Under the pieces are notes generated by a model that was given only the letters and a program-made list of their open reading frames with translations, was not told the DNA's origin and did no database searches. From Deltaproteobacteria bacterium CG11_big_fil_rev_8_21_14_0_20_49_13 (GTDB lineage: Bacteria > UBA10199 > GCA-002796325 > 1-14-0-20-49-13), in the NCBI GenBank assembly GCA_002796305.1, contig PCWZ01000043.1, positions 1 to 36,713 of the forward strand: a DNA stretch of 36,713 nt. Direction: 5' to 3'. Of this stretch, positions 17,487 to 24,646 are shown piece by piece (positions within the stretch are counted from its first letter, which is position 1; each line of letters begins with the position of its first letter). Both the position numbers and the translations under genes were made by a program.

Positions 17487-17690
17487 TCATCCTCCTCCAA
17501 CCGCATGTATAACCTCTATCCTGTCGCCTTCTCTGACCCTGGTCAAAGGATGCTCGGAGCGAGGGATAACCCTATCGTTTATTGCCACCGCAAGGTAGGT
17601 TTGGTTGAGTTTTAATTTTGTGAGGAGGTCAGTCAGAAGTTCCAACCCTTCCAATTCCCGCCTTTCACCATTAACGATTATATGCGACAT
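17487..17690 (-). CDS. thiS: Sulfur carrier protein ThiS
   Basis: 67 residues of beta-grasp ubiquitin-like fold, ending VIHAVGGG. The terminal Gly-Gly, here with one extra Gly, is adenylated and thiocarboxylated to deliver sulfur to ThiG. It starts NGERREL, as ThiS does. It is the first gene of thiS-thiG-thiC. The upstream region contains no TPP riboswitch core that I can see. A possible promoter (TTGACA at rc 17722-17727, weak TAGCAA at rc 17699-17704, 17-base spacer) would give a very short leader. Confidence 0.92.
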   Translation of the reverse strand: MSHIIVNGERRELEGLELLTDLLTKLKLNQTYLAVAINDRVIPRSEHPLTRVREGDRIEVIHAVGGG

Positions 17691-17698
17691 GGGTCCGT

Positions 17699-17727
17699 TT
17701 GCTATCAGATTGAACGGCCTTTGTCAA
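17699..17727 (-). promoter_or_regulatory. Possible promoter of thiSGC
   Basis: Perfect TTGACA (rc of 17722-17727), 17-base spacer and a weak -10 TAGCAA (rc of 17699-17704), ending nine bases before the thiS start codon. Confidence 0.3.
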
Positions 17728-17735
17728 CGGTTGGA

Positions 17736-17761
17736 AAGGCAGGCATTTGTACCACTGCCTT
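17736..17761. repeat. Seven-base hairpin next to the palindromic element
   Basis: AAGGCAG (17736-17742) pairs with CTGCCTT (17755-17761) around a 12-base loop. It lies between the thiS promoter region and the left end of the large inverted-repeat element. No T-run follows on either strand, so it is not an obvious terminator. Confidence 0.5.
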
Positions 17762-17763
17762 GA

Positions 17764-18319
17764 CATAATACCCGTTCCGCGACTGTGTTTTCAGGAGCGG
17801 GTGAGGTATTCAAGCGACCGGTGTTCGGTTTCGCTCAAACGCCGCGAAACCGGCACCTCGGCGCTCGGTCACGGCGTTTATTGAGTTGGCTGCCGATGCC
17901 GTGCCCTCCGCGACGTCGCTTTCACACCTCACCCGCTCCTGAAAACACACCTGCCGATCCTTGAGTGAAGTCATCATTGGTTGATAAGGTCTTAGGGGAG
18001 ATGCCGGTTGTGAGGACAATGGCGCCTCCGACGAATCCGTTTTTTTTGAGGATGAGGAGGAGTGACCGCGAGCCGTACGAGGTCAAAAAACATGTAAGCG
18101 GCTTTTAATTTTGGCGTTTGAGCGAGCTCGTCGCAGTGAAAACGCCAAAATTCAGCGGTCAATTTAAACTTCACCCTTCGACAGGCTCAGGGTGAGCGGG
18201 ATATAAAACACCAAAGCCGCACATGTTTTTTGGCCGAGAAGGCGAGCGGTCAAGCTTGGCCGAACAAACGGCATCTTCCCTAAGACCATAATTATTAATG
18301 TCGCGGAACGGGTATTATG
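17764..18319. other. 556-bp hierarchical inverted-repeat element (structured RNA or MITE candidate)
   Basis: The gene-free stretch between thiS and coaE folds as a tree. Outer perfect 20-bp arms: 17764-17783 with 18300-18319. Branch one: perfect 24-bp arms 17784-17807 with 17926-17949. These enclose 17812-17818/17915-17921, 17826-17833/17845-17852 and 17870-17875/17898-17903. A 38-base unpaired linker follows. Branch two: 17988-18011 with 18264-18287 (one wobble, one mismatch). This encloses a hairpin at 18026-18060, 18064-18069/18246-18251, 18081-18105/18213-18235 (two-base bulge, one wobble) and 18107-18119/18140-18152. A TTCGACAGGCTCA repeat hairpin (18171-18195) sits inside. No long open frame exists. 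The right arm overlaps the coaE stop codon. GAC flanks both ends (17762-17764, 18319-18321), a possible 3-base target duplication. Confidence 0.85.
18171..18195. repeat. TTCGACAGGCTCA palindromic repeat within the element
   Basis: TCACCC (18171-18176) pairs with GGGTGA (18190-18195) around the conserved core. It is related to the copy at 16629-16659. Confidence 0.75.
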
Positions 18320-18950
18320 ACTGGTTCGAAAGCAGGTCAAAAAGCCTTTTGACCTGAGGAAAAGTTAAGTGTTTAGGGCCGGAGGAGTCGATGATGTAGT
18401 CGGCGAGGGGTATCTTTTTTGCAAGGGGCCACTGGGTGCATATCCTGTTCCTGAAACGTTTCTTGCACCTGTCATACATGGCTTTTTTGGAGCAGGCGAC
18501 AACGATCTTTACATCTACCTTTTTGTCCCAGCCGGTCTCAAAAAGGAGCGGAACTTCGACCACCATAAATTTGCACTTATGCCTTATGACCTCTCCACTC
18601 GGCCGCCTCCGGTGGGCTTGCTCGAAGGATAAGACTGCTTTCCAAATTGCCGGGTGAAGGATGCTCTCAAGTCTCTTTCTTAAATATGCGGCCGCGGCCC
18701 CTTTTGCAAAAACGATCCTAGCAAGTTTATTTCTGTCGATCTCGCCCTTATCTCCCAAGATCCTCCGCCCAAATAGTGCAACGGTTCTATAATATTCAAG
18801 CCTCCCCTTCTTTAAGAGCTCGTGTGCTATCGTGTCGGTGTCGACGGTTGGCACACCAAGCCTGTGGAATGCCTTGGCAGTAAGGGATTTACCGGTTGCA
18901 ATGCCTCCGGTAAGGCCGATCAGTTTTATTCGTTTGGGGTTTTGTCGCAT
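18315..18950 (-). CDS. coaE: Dephospho-CoA kinase
   Basis: 211 residues. The P-loop GGIATGKS (about 15-22) is followed by the CoaE-type segment RLGVPTVDTDTIAHELL. A VVEVPLLFETGWDKKVD lid region and a late DYIIDSSG motif match the family's DxVIxNxG position. It phosphorylates dephospho-CoA in the last step of CoA synthesis. Its start overlaps the end of the preceding small gene by 25 bases. Its last codons and stop lie in the right arm of the palindromic element, so the C-terminus may have been rewritten by that insertion. Confidence 0.95.
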   Translation of the reverse strand: MRQNPKRIKLIGLTGGIATGKSLTAKAFHRLGVPTVDTDTIAHELLKKGRLEYYRTVALFGRRILGDKGEIDRNKLARIVFAKGAAAAYLRKRLESILHPAIWKAVLSFEQAHRRRPSGEVIRHKCKFMVVEVPLLFETGWDKKVDVKIVVACSKKAMYDRCKKRFRNRICTQWPLAKKIPLADYIIDSSGPKHLTFPQVKRLFDLLSNQS

Positions 18951-19306
18951 GACTTCTTGTTGAACAGTTCAACAGCCGACTTTAATTTAAGGACGATATC
19001 GATAAGCGGCCTTACGGCGCGTTCACCGTGGGCACAGACCTCTTCGACATGTTTCGTGACCTCGGCATCGTTCGAAGCCTCGAGCATTTGAGAGACCGAT
19101 TGGACCACCTTGTTCCATTCGGGCTCAAGCTTGGCGTGAAGCATCTTCAGATGTTTGTTCCTCTCGGCCTGTTCCTGCATCGTGCCCCATACGGAATCTA
19201 CAAAATCGTTCACCCCCCACTCTTTGCCTTTACTGGCCTTGCTTGCATTGCTGGCTTTGCTGGCTATTTTCGCCTTGCGGCCTTTCTTATTTTTCTTATT
19301 TTTCAT
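18926..19306 (-). CDS. Small basic protein with an Ala-Ser-Lys repeat N-terminus
   Basis: 126 residues. A very basic start (MKNKKNKKGRKAK) runs into ASKASNASKASK, encoded by four 9-base repeats (19229-19264). A predicted all-helical region with heptad-like hydrophobics follows (about 35-120). No family is recognised. It overlaps the coaE start by 25 bases in the same direction, implying coupled translation. A DNA- or RNA-binding or cytoskeletal-adaptor role could be imagined, but nothing in the sequence fixes it. Confidence 0.6.
   Translation of the reverse strand: MKNKKNKKGRKAKIASKASNASKASKGKEWGVNDFVDSVWGTMQEQAERNKHLKMLHAKLEPEWNKVVQSVSQMLEASNDAEVTKHVEEVCAHGERAVRPLIDIVLKLKSAVELFNKKSCDKTPNE
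19229..19264. repeat. Four tandem 9-base units coding for Ala-Ser-Lys/Asn
   Basis: TTTACTGGC, CTTGCTTGC, ATTGCTGGC, TTTGCTGGC on the + strand, in frame with the minus-strand gene. The last two match the 9-mers upstream of thiG (17447-17480). Confidence 0.75.
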
Positions 19307-19323
19307 AATTTATCCGATCGCAC

Positions 19324-19394
19324 GTCATTCTGGGCGTTAGCGAAGAATCTCCCGAACCAACTTACGGGGGATCCTTCGCTTCACTCAGGATGAC
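19324..19394. repeat. Palindromic repeat of the GTCATTCTGAG/GAAGAATC family overlapping the cca stop
   Basis: GTCATTCTGG...GCGAAGAATC at 19324-19349 is roughly the inverse of GATCCTTCGC...CAGGATGAC at 19370-19394. It fills the gap between the CCA-adding enzyme and the small basic-protein gene. It supplies the last two codons and the stop of the former. Confidence 0.8.
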
Positions 19395-20746
19395 AGTTCT
19401 TTGTATAAATTTTTCGCCAGTGCCGACAGTTGTTCCTTTGTATTGAGTCCGGGGTCGTCCAGGACCAGCTCCATGAGCCCTTTTATCACCTTCCCCATCA
19501 AAGGACCAGACTTTATTCCCATTTCCATAAGATCGTGGCCGTTCATGGCAAGGTCCTTGGGACCGAAAGGCGGTTTCTTTTCCAGCTCTTCTATGATCCT
19601 TTTCTTGAGTTTCAGGACCCCGCCGACACCGGCCGGATATTTTCCGCCCCTGTTATCGGCGATACGCATATCGACAAGTTTCATTATAAGGTCTTTGCCT
19701 GTCTTCGCCACAAAGCGCCTTATCGCCTTGTCGGAGTAGAACGACTTGGTCTCGAACATGTGGTTCTCTATGAGAGTAAGGACATTTTCGGGGTTCACGC
19801 CTATTACAGTTACCTTCAGCGCATCCATCCTCTTCTTCGCTATCCTCTTGGAGACTATCTGATGGCCGAAAAAGGCCACGCGCTTCTGCTCGGGCACAAA
19901 ACGGGCGGTCTTTGCCTTGCCGACATCATGAAAGATCGCCGCAAGCATCAGTTCAAGATCTCCCCTGTGCTGTATCAGATGGTCGCTTGCCGCTGCATCG
20001 AGCACTATCATCGTATGTTCGTATACATCGTGACCCTTATCCTGCTTAATGCCCTTACATGCCGATATTTCCGGAAAGACAAAAGGGAGGACGCCCGTCC
20101 TGTCCATCAGCTCAAAACCGCGAGACGGCCTTTCGGCCAGAAAGAGCTTTCTTATCTCATCGATGATGCGTTCACCCGAAACCGTCTTTATAAGCTCGGC
20201 GTTCGCCTCCATCGAGGCGAGCGTTTCCGGATCTATCTTAAGATCGAAGCGCGCGGCGAACTGGATCGCACGAAGGAGCCTTAACGGGTCCTCCTTGAAG
20301 GCCTCTTTAAAGACCTGACGTAACGTCTTTCTTTTAATGTCGTCCTTGCCGCCGAACGGGTCTATTATTTCTCCGGTACGGAGGTCTTTGGCCATCGCGT
20401 TGATCGTAAAATCCCTGCGAGAGAGGTCCACAAAGACGGGAAGCGTATGATCGTAGCTTACGTCAAAATCGCGGTGGCCGCCACCTGTTGAGACCTCTTT
20501 TCTCGGGATAGCGATGTCGTGAATGACACCCTTCTCATTGAACGGAGAGAACTTCAGGACGCCAAACGACTTGCCTACGAACGTTACCGTGCCGAATGGC
20601 CTTAAGATCTGCGAAAGCTTTTCAAGCGGGATGCCGGTGACCAGATAGTCGCTGTCCTTTTTGGGATGGCCAAGAAGCTCATCGCGCACACTTCCGCCGA
20701 CCTCATAGATCTCGCCGCCGGCTTCGTGTATGATTTTCTCTAACAT
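19385..20746 (-). CDS. cca: CCA-adding tRNA nucleotidyltransferase / poly(A) polymerase family with HD domain
   Basis: 453 residues. The class II nucleotidyltransferase head shows GGSVRDELLG (17-26), the metal-binding DSD (32-34), RRDFTINAMA and RLLRAIQFAARF. An HD phosphohydrolase domain with FHDVGKAKT and YEHTMIVLD follows (about 235-330), as in bacterial CCA enzymes with 2',3'-cyclic phosphatase activity. The enzyme adds or repairs the 3' CCA of tRNAs; a poly(A) polymerase role cannot be excluded by sequence alone. The C-terminal residues ELSS and the stop codon come from a dispersed palindromic repeat. A perfect 27-bp hairpin lies 8 bases upstream of the start. Confidence 0.93.
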   Translation of the reverse strand: MLEKIIHEAGGEIYEVGGSVRDELLGHPKKDSDYLVTGIPLEKLSQILRPFGTVTFVGKSFGVLKFSPFNEKGVIHDIAIPRKEVSTGGGHRDFDVSYDHTLPVFVDLSRRDFTINAMAKDLRTGEIIDPFGGKDDIKRKTLRQVFKEAFKEDPLRLLRAIQFAARFDLKIDPETLASMEANAELIKTVSGERIIDEIRKLFLAERPSRGFELMDRTGVLPFVFPEISACKGIKQDKGHDVYEHTMIVLDAAASDHLIQHRGDLELMLAAIFHDVGKAKTARFVPEQKRVAFFGHQIVSKRIAKKRMDALKVTVIGVNPENVLTLIENHMFETKSFYSDKAIRRFVAKTGKDLIMKLVDMRIADNRGGKYPAGVGGVLKLKKRIIEELEKKPPFGPKDLAMNGHDLMEMGIKSGPLMGKVIKGLMELVLDDPGLNTKEQLSALAKNLYKELSS

Positions 20747-20753
20747 ATAGATC

Positions 20754-20810
20754 GGGGTCAGGCTTGACTTCTTGACTTTAGCTTAAAGTCAAGAAGTCAA
20801 GCCTGACCCC
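20754..20810. repeat. Perfect 27-bp hairpin between the PpiD-like gene and cca
   Basis: Left arm 20754-20780, loop GCT (20781-20783), right arm 20784-20810, no mismatch. It lies 5 bases past the PpiD-like stop and 7 bases before the cca start in the transcription direction. No T-run follows, so it is not a standard terminator. It may stabilise the upstream mRNA or hinder cca translation. Confidence 0.9.
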
Positions 20811-20815
20811 AAAGA

Positions 20816-21775
20816 TTATTCCTCTATATATCTATGGATCTTGGCGTCCTTCATGAGAGAGGATATCCACAATTGGAAGAACTCCTGGCCGTTCTGCGTT
20901 GCGACCGTCTTTTGAAATGTCTCGCCGTCCTTCTGCCACTGGGCTTCCTGAGGAAGGTCTATCTTTAGAGGCCTCACCACATACCACTTTTCACCTGCCT
21001 GAACTGGAGCGGCTGGAGCCCCCTTCTCGGTCCTTAAGGTAAATATCTTGTCCCAGACCTCAACGTCAATATCCGAAGGGATTATCTGGCTGCGTTCTGA
21101 AATGGAAACGGGGCCCACCTTTTTGGTTTTTCCCTGTTTCCCGGCCTTGGCAAGGTCTTCGTTGTCGAATTCGGTAACGTCGAAGGTCCACTTTGTGTTG
21201 CTCATATCGAAGAGCGGCTTTGCGAAAGGGGCCTTTTCTTCGGTCTTAAAGACGCTCTGCACGTTCTGAATGATGATCTCTTCTTTAAGAAGATTCTCAT
21301 AGTCCATATTATATTTTTGCGAGAAGTACGGCAGGAAACGGCGTTTGTACATATACGGATCGAACTGACCGTTCTCATCTTTGGCGGCCGGGGAATTTTT
21401 GATCGCCTCGGCAAGTTCCATGTCTGTAGGACCCACGCCTATCTTATTGCCAAGCTGGTCCACGATCGACTGCTGGATGAGCTGGTTTATAGTTGTTGCG
21501 GTAACGCTCTTTTGGATCCCTTCGGGGAGGGGCTCTCCCTCTTTCCCTTTGAATATGTTCTGATACATCTTGTAGGTGTTATCGTAGGCGAGCTGGAACT
21601 TGGGCCTCGTTATGATCTCGCCGTTGACCCTTGCCACGACCGTTCCGCCCCTCGCTCCTTTGTCACGCTGCGACATTCGGCTGTATCCGAAGAAGAATAC
21701 GAACACTATGATGATGATGCCGAATATTACCTTTACTCCCCAATCCGCCGATTTCTTTCTTATAATGTCTAACAT
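20816..21775 (-). CDS. PpiD/SurA-like membrane-anchored periplasmic protein without a PPIase domain
   Basis: 319 residues with one N-terminal membrane helix (about 14-32, VKVIFGIIIIVFVFFFGYS). The SurA_N-type region that opens PpiD follows (RVNGEIITRPKFQLAYDNTYKMYQ, NQLIQQSIVDQLGNKIGVGPTD, and a YKRRFLPYFSQKYNMDYENLLKEEI helix). Full PpiD has about 620 residues with a central parvulin domain. No parvulin signature is present; the chain passes from the chaperone half to a short C-terminal beta region (KWYVVRPLKI). It probably chaperones exported proteins without isomerase activity. GGGAGGAG precedes the start. It is upstream of cca in the same direction. Confidence 0.75.
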   Translation of the reverse strand: MLDIIRKKSADWGVKVIFGIIIIVFVFFFGYSRMSQRDKGARGGTVVARVNGEIITRPKFQLAYDNTYKMYQNIFKGKEGEPLPEGIQKSVTATTINQLIQQSIVDQLGNKIGVGPTDMELAEAIKNSPAAKDENGQFDPYMYKRRFLPYFSQKYNMDYENLLKEEIIIQNVQSVFKTEEKAPFAKPLFDMSNTKWTFDVTEFDNEDLAKAGKQGKTKKVGPVSISERSQIIPSDIDVEVWDKIFTLRTEKGAPAAPVQAGEKWYVVRPLKIDLPQEAQWQKDGETFQKTVATQNGQEFFQLWISSLMKDAKIHRYIEE

Positions 21776-22030
21776 TATATCTCCTCCCGTTTTGTGGCGT
21801 GTATTCTACCTATAAGCTCCAAAACCGCAAGGAATTTTCGCAATGCTAAGCTCCCCGTAGCATCGCAACAAATATCTTTAACGTCGTGGAATGTAAAAAT
21901 GGTTTGCAGAACTTGGCGGTTATGTGGTAGCGAGTTCGGCAGATGAACGTTATCTATCGCACTCGAAGGCTGATGTTCCTGATACCGCACGGTATCTGGC
22001 GTGTCATTCTGGCGTCATATCTTCTTCTGC

Positions 22031-23008
22031 TTATCTTCCCGAATAAGATGTGGCAGGGGCCTTCACCTCTTCCAAAGAGGAGCCCTTCCTAGAGAACTTG
22101 AACTGGCTCGATATCGCAAATAGACCACCGGTCAGCGTGATAGGAATTATCTGCATCAAATGATATGTGGCGCCTATCACAAGCGCCGTCTCCTTGTCCA
22201 GCCCCATAGATGTATAAGCAAGCACGCAGGCAAGTTCAAAAGTACCGAGCTGTGCGGGCGCAGAAGGTACAACTATGGCCAGGTTTACGGCTATCAGCAC
22301 AAGTAGCGAGCTCCAGAACGGCAACACGACTCCAAAGGCCACCTGCGTCATATAGATCATCGAAAGCTGAATGAGCCACGAAAGAATCGAGGCGAAGATA
22401 CCTTCCAGAAATATCTTCCAGTTGCGCAAAGGGGCTATCCCCTCCTGAAACTTTTTAAGATATTTGTGTTCTATGTCCCGCGTTGAGTAGATGATCGCCA
22501 CAGTGTAAAGGACCACGGTAACAATGAGCGAGATCGTAAGGCCGTAGTGCATCCATTTTGGAACGTTCGTGAACAAGATAAGTGAAGCGGCTAAGAGCAA
22601 AAAGCTTATCGCCTCTACTATCTTATCTGAAACGAGGCTCGCCGTGGTTGTAAACCTGCTGACCTCGGCATCTTTTCCAAGAAGGTGCACACGAACCGCC
22701 TCGCCAAGCCTTGCGGGGAGTATATTGTTGGCCATGAAGCCTATGTTCACGACCCTGTACATAAGCCAGAACCTTATCTTCTTGATAAGTTTCAGCATCA
22801 CAAGCCATCGCCATGATTTGAGCGCCAAAACCACGTAGTTTGCAAGGACGATTGGGACAAGCCAAAGGGGTTTAATGGAAGCAAGCGAGGCCCTAAGTTC
22901 GTCGGAGCTAATATTCTTAAAAGAAAAATAGATGGCAACAACGCCAATAACGATACCTACCGTTTGGGCGATATATCTATTCTTGAGAATTTCTTTGAAG
23001 CTCTTCAT
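22031..23008 (-). CDS. Lysylphosphatidylglycerol-synthase-type flippase domain protein (YbhN/UPF0104)
   Basis: 325 residues with about eight membrane helices. The family signature is clear: SWRWLVMLK followed by NIGFMANNILPARLGEAVRVHLL (residues about 66-113), then TTTASLVSDKIVE. The C-terminal part has LVLIAVNLAIVVPSAPAQLGTFE, also conserved. These proteins move lipids or lipid-linked sugars across the inner membrane. Here there is no aminoacyl-transferase domain, so only the flippase part is present. Its start lies inside the preceding glycosyltransferase (32-base overlap), which suggests that it handles that enzyme's lipid product. Confidence 0.88.
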   Translation of the reverse strand: MKSFKEILKNRYIAQTVGIVIGVVAIYFSFKNISSDELRASLASIKPLWLVPIVLANYVVLALKSWRWLVMLKLIKKIRFWLMYRVVNIGFMANNILPARLGEAVRVHLLGKDAEVSRFTTTASLVSDKIVEAISFLLLAASLILFTNVPKWMHYGLTISLIVTVVLYTVAIIYSTRDIEHKYLKKFQEGIAPLRNWKIFLEGIFASILSWLIQLSMIYMTQVAFGVVLPFWSSLLVLIAVNLAIVVPSAPAQLGTFELACVLAYTSMGLDKETALVIGATYHLMQIIPITLTGGLFAISSQFKFSRKGSSLEEVKAPATSYSGR

Positions 23009-24095
23009 AATATGAGACGACCTCTCTTGCTATCTTGCTCCATGAGAAGTCTTCGGCCCTTGCACGGGCATGTTCGCCTATTTTCTTTCGTGTTTCGGGC
23101 GAATCTAATAGTTTATTAAGCGCATTTGCAAGGTTTTTGTGATGCGGCTCGCCGCAAAGAACACCATCGACACCACTTGTTATCATTGCCTCATATGCCG
23201 GCATCGAAAAGGCGACAACCGGCTTGCCGGCGGCCATCGCCTCCAGGATAGTAATGCCGAACGAGGCCTTGGTCGTGGGAAAGCAAAAGATGTCGGCGGT
23301 TGCGTAGTAATTGGGTCTGACCCCATTGATGTGGCCCAAGAAATGGACATCATCTGCGATCGAAGCCGGGACCATGGATGTATAATAGAGTTTTAGCGGC
23401 CCATCTCCACCTATTATGAGCCGGCAATCGCTGCGCGCTTTTCTTACCTCAACGAAGGCCTTTATCAGATAATCAAGCCCGTTCCTTGGTTCCAACCTTC
23501 CAAGGTAAAATATGTTCTTTTTATCGTCGCAATATTTTTCTATCTTGGGCGCCGCCGGATAGAACTTGTTTATATCGACGCCGTTGGGAATGATCCGGTA
23601 ATCTCCCCTGAAATAGCGGTTCATGCTCTCCACGCACAGATGTGAGACCGCTATCCTGCCATGGAGGCCGTCGAAATATTTTTGGATGGGGCGTCTGAAC
23701 GTCCTTAAAAACCCGCTGGAACTGAAATGTGTATGAAACGTGCCCACTGTTATGGTGTTGGAATATCTCTGAAAGAAGAACGGCAGTGTAGGAACGAACG
23801 GAGAATGGATATGAAGAATATCAAATTTTTCCCGTTCTATTATCTTCCTCACCTTTCTGCCCAGATCAAAACTGACCGTAACGCGCGCTATCGAACCATT
23901 TGAATAGATAGGAAGGCTCTTACCTATCTTTATTATCCGGACGTCGGTTTTGACGCTGGGATCAGGTCCGACATCGGAGGTTATGATGACCGGTTCGTGC
24001 CCAAGTCTTTTGGCCTCCAAGCTAAAATGGTGGACATGCTCGGTGATCCCGCCGAGGAGAGGATAATAATATTCGGTTACGATGCCTATTTTCAT
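22977..24095 (-). CDS. GT4-family glycosyltransferase, PimA/PimB-like
   Basis: 372 residues with two Rossmann domains. The acceptor side opens MKIGIVTEYYYPLLGGITEHVHH with the glycine-rich loop. The donor side has NIFYLGRLEPRNGLDYLIKAF, GGDGPLK and the EX7E-type SFGITILEAMAAGKPVV (near 285-300). It would use a nucleotide sugar to glycosylate a lipid such as a phosphatidylinositol-like acceptor in the cytoplasmic leaflet; the acceptor is inferred from general similarity. The downstream flippase overlaps by 32 bases. A three-copy palindromic repeat array begins 6 bases upstream of its start. Confidence 0.9.
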   Translation of the reverse strand: MKIGIVTEYYYPLLGGITEHVHHFSLEAKRLGHEPVIITSDVGPDPSVKTDVRIIKIGKSLPIYSNGSIARVTVSFDLGRKVRKIIEREKFDILHIHSPFVPTLPFFFQRYSNTITVGTFHTHFSSSGFLRTFRRPIQKYFDGLHGRIAVSHLCVESMNRYFRGDYRIIPNGVDINKFYPAAPKIEKYCDDKKNIFYLGRLEPRNGLDYLIKAFVEVRKARSDCRLIIGGDGPLKLYYTSMVPASIADDVHFLGHINGVRPNYYATADIFCFPTTKASFGITILEAMAAGKPVVAFSMPAYEAMITSGVDGVLCGEPHHKNLANALNKLLDSPETRKKIGEHARARAEDFSWSKIAREVVSYYEELQRNSQE

Positions 24096-24101
24096 TTAAC
24101 T

Positions 24102-24225
24102 GTCATTCCTGCGGCATTAGGCAGGAATCTCCCTTATATCCTTGTCATTCCTGCGGCCTTAGGCAGGAATCTCCCTTATATCCTTGTCATTCCTGCGGCC
24201 TTAGGCAGGAATCTCCCTTATTTAT
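24102..24225. repeat. Three tandem 42-base palindromic repeats, left of the GIY-YIG gene
   Basis: Units start at 24102, 24144 and 24186. Each contains GTCATTCCTGCGG, a short loop and GGCAGGAATCTC, so each forms a hairpin. The last unit's tail (TTATTTATT) carries the GIY-YIG stop codon. They belong to the same family as, but opposite orientation to, the array at 24513-24636. Confidence 0.9.
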
Positions 24226-24509
24226 TCGTTGACCAACCCTTTATACAAATCTTCCCAGTCAGGATTATCTTTCTCAATCAATCTGACCTTCCAATCTCTT
24301 TTCCATGCCTTCAAATGTTTCTCTCTTGTTATTGCTTCTTTAATATCTTCATGCTCTTCAAAATATACAAGACTATGAACATTGTATCTGTCGGTAAATC
24401 CTTCAACTAAATTATTCTTATGTTCATATACACGTTTTATTAAATTTGATGTAACACCTATATATAAGACACCGTTCTTTCTGTTGCTTAAAATGTAGGT
24501 ATAATACAT
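24222..24509 (-). CDS. GIY-YIG family nuclease, YhbQ/UPF0213-like
   Basis: 95 residues, the length of the stand-alone GIY-YIG group. The catalytic features are YTYILSN (GIY strand), GVLYIGVTSNLIKRVYEHK (YIG strand and the conserved Arg and His), and a later TREKHLKAWKRDWKVRLIE with the metal-binding Glu. The gene is visibly more A/T-rich than its neighbours, with many AAA, AAT and TTA codons. It is bracketed on both sides by tandem palindromic repeats that touch its start and stop. Known members cut DNA, some in repair and some as selfish elements; the role here is unknown. It interrupts the envelope gene block. Confidence 0.9.
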   Translation of the reverse strand: MYYTYILSNRKNGVLYIGVTSNLIKRVYEHKNNLVEGFTDRYNVHSLVYFEEHEDIKEAITREKHLKAWKRDWKVRLIEKDNPDWEDLYKGLVNE

Positions 24510-24512
24510 TCT

Positions 24513-24636
24513 ATTCGTGAGATCCCTGCTTACTACCGCAGGGATGACACACCTTTATTCGTGAGATCCCTGCTTACTACCTCAGGGATGACGCACCCTT
24601 ATTCGTGAGATCCCTGCTTACTACCGCAGGGATGAC
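24513..24636. repeat. Three tandem 44-base palindromic repeats, right of the GIY-YIG gene
   Basis: Units start at 24513, 24557 and 24601. Each carries GATCCCTGCTTACTACCGCAGGGATGAC or a one-base variant, split here as GATCCCTGC, a short loop and GCAGGGATGAC. The reverse complement matches the left array's unit apart from the loop and a few bases. The first unit begins 3 bases from the nuclease start codon. Confidence 0.9.
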
Positions 24637-24646
24637 AACCTATTTA

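Noticed and set aside
17691-17763. TPP riboswitch upstream of thiS
   Set aside because: A thiamine riboswitch would be expected before thiSGC, but the conserved CUGAGA and ACCUGAUCUGG cores are not found on the minus strand here or in the larger upstream region.
17764-18319. Retron, integron attC or group II intron as explanation for the large palindrome
   Set aside because: No reverse transcriptase or integrase lies beside it, no attC core sites are seen, and no domain V-like motif is recognisable; the nested perfect arms do not fit these classes.
21775-21990. 71-codon frame upstream of the PpiD-like gene (minus strand)
   Set aside because: Its end overlaps the ribosome site of the real gene, and the translation has no recognisable domain and no ribosome site. 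The 255-base gap 21776-22030 otherwise shows only a short GATACC/GGTATC hairpin.
24102-24636. CRISPR array
   Set aside because: The units repeat almost identically end to end, with no unique spacers of regular length and no cas genes; they are tandem palindromic repeats.
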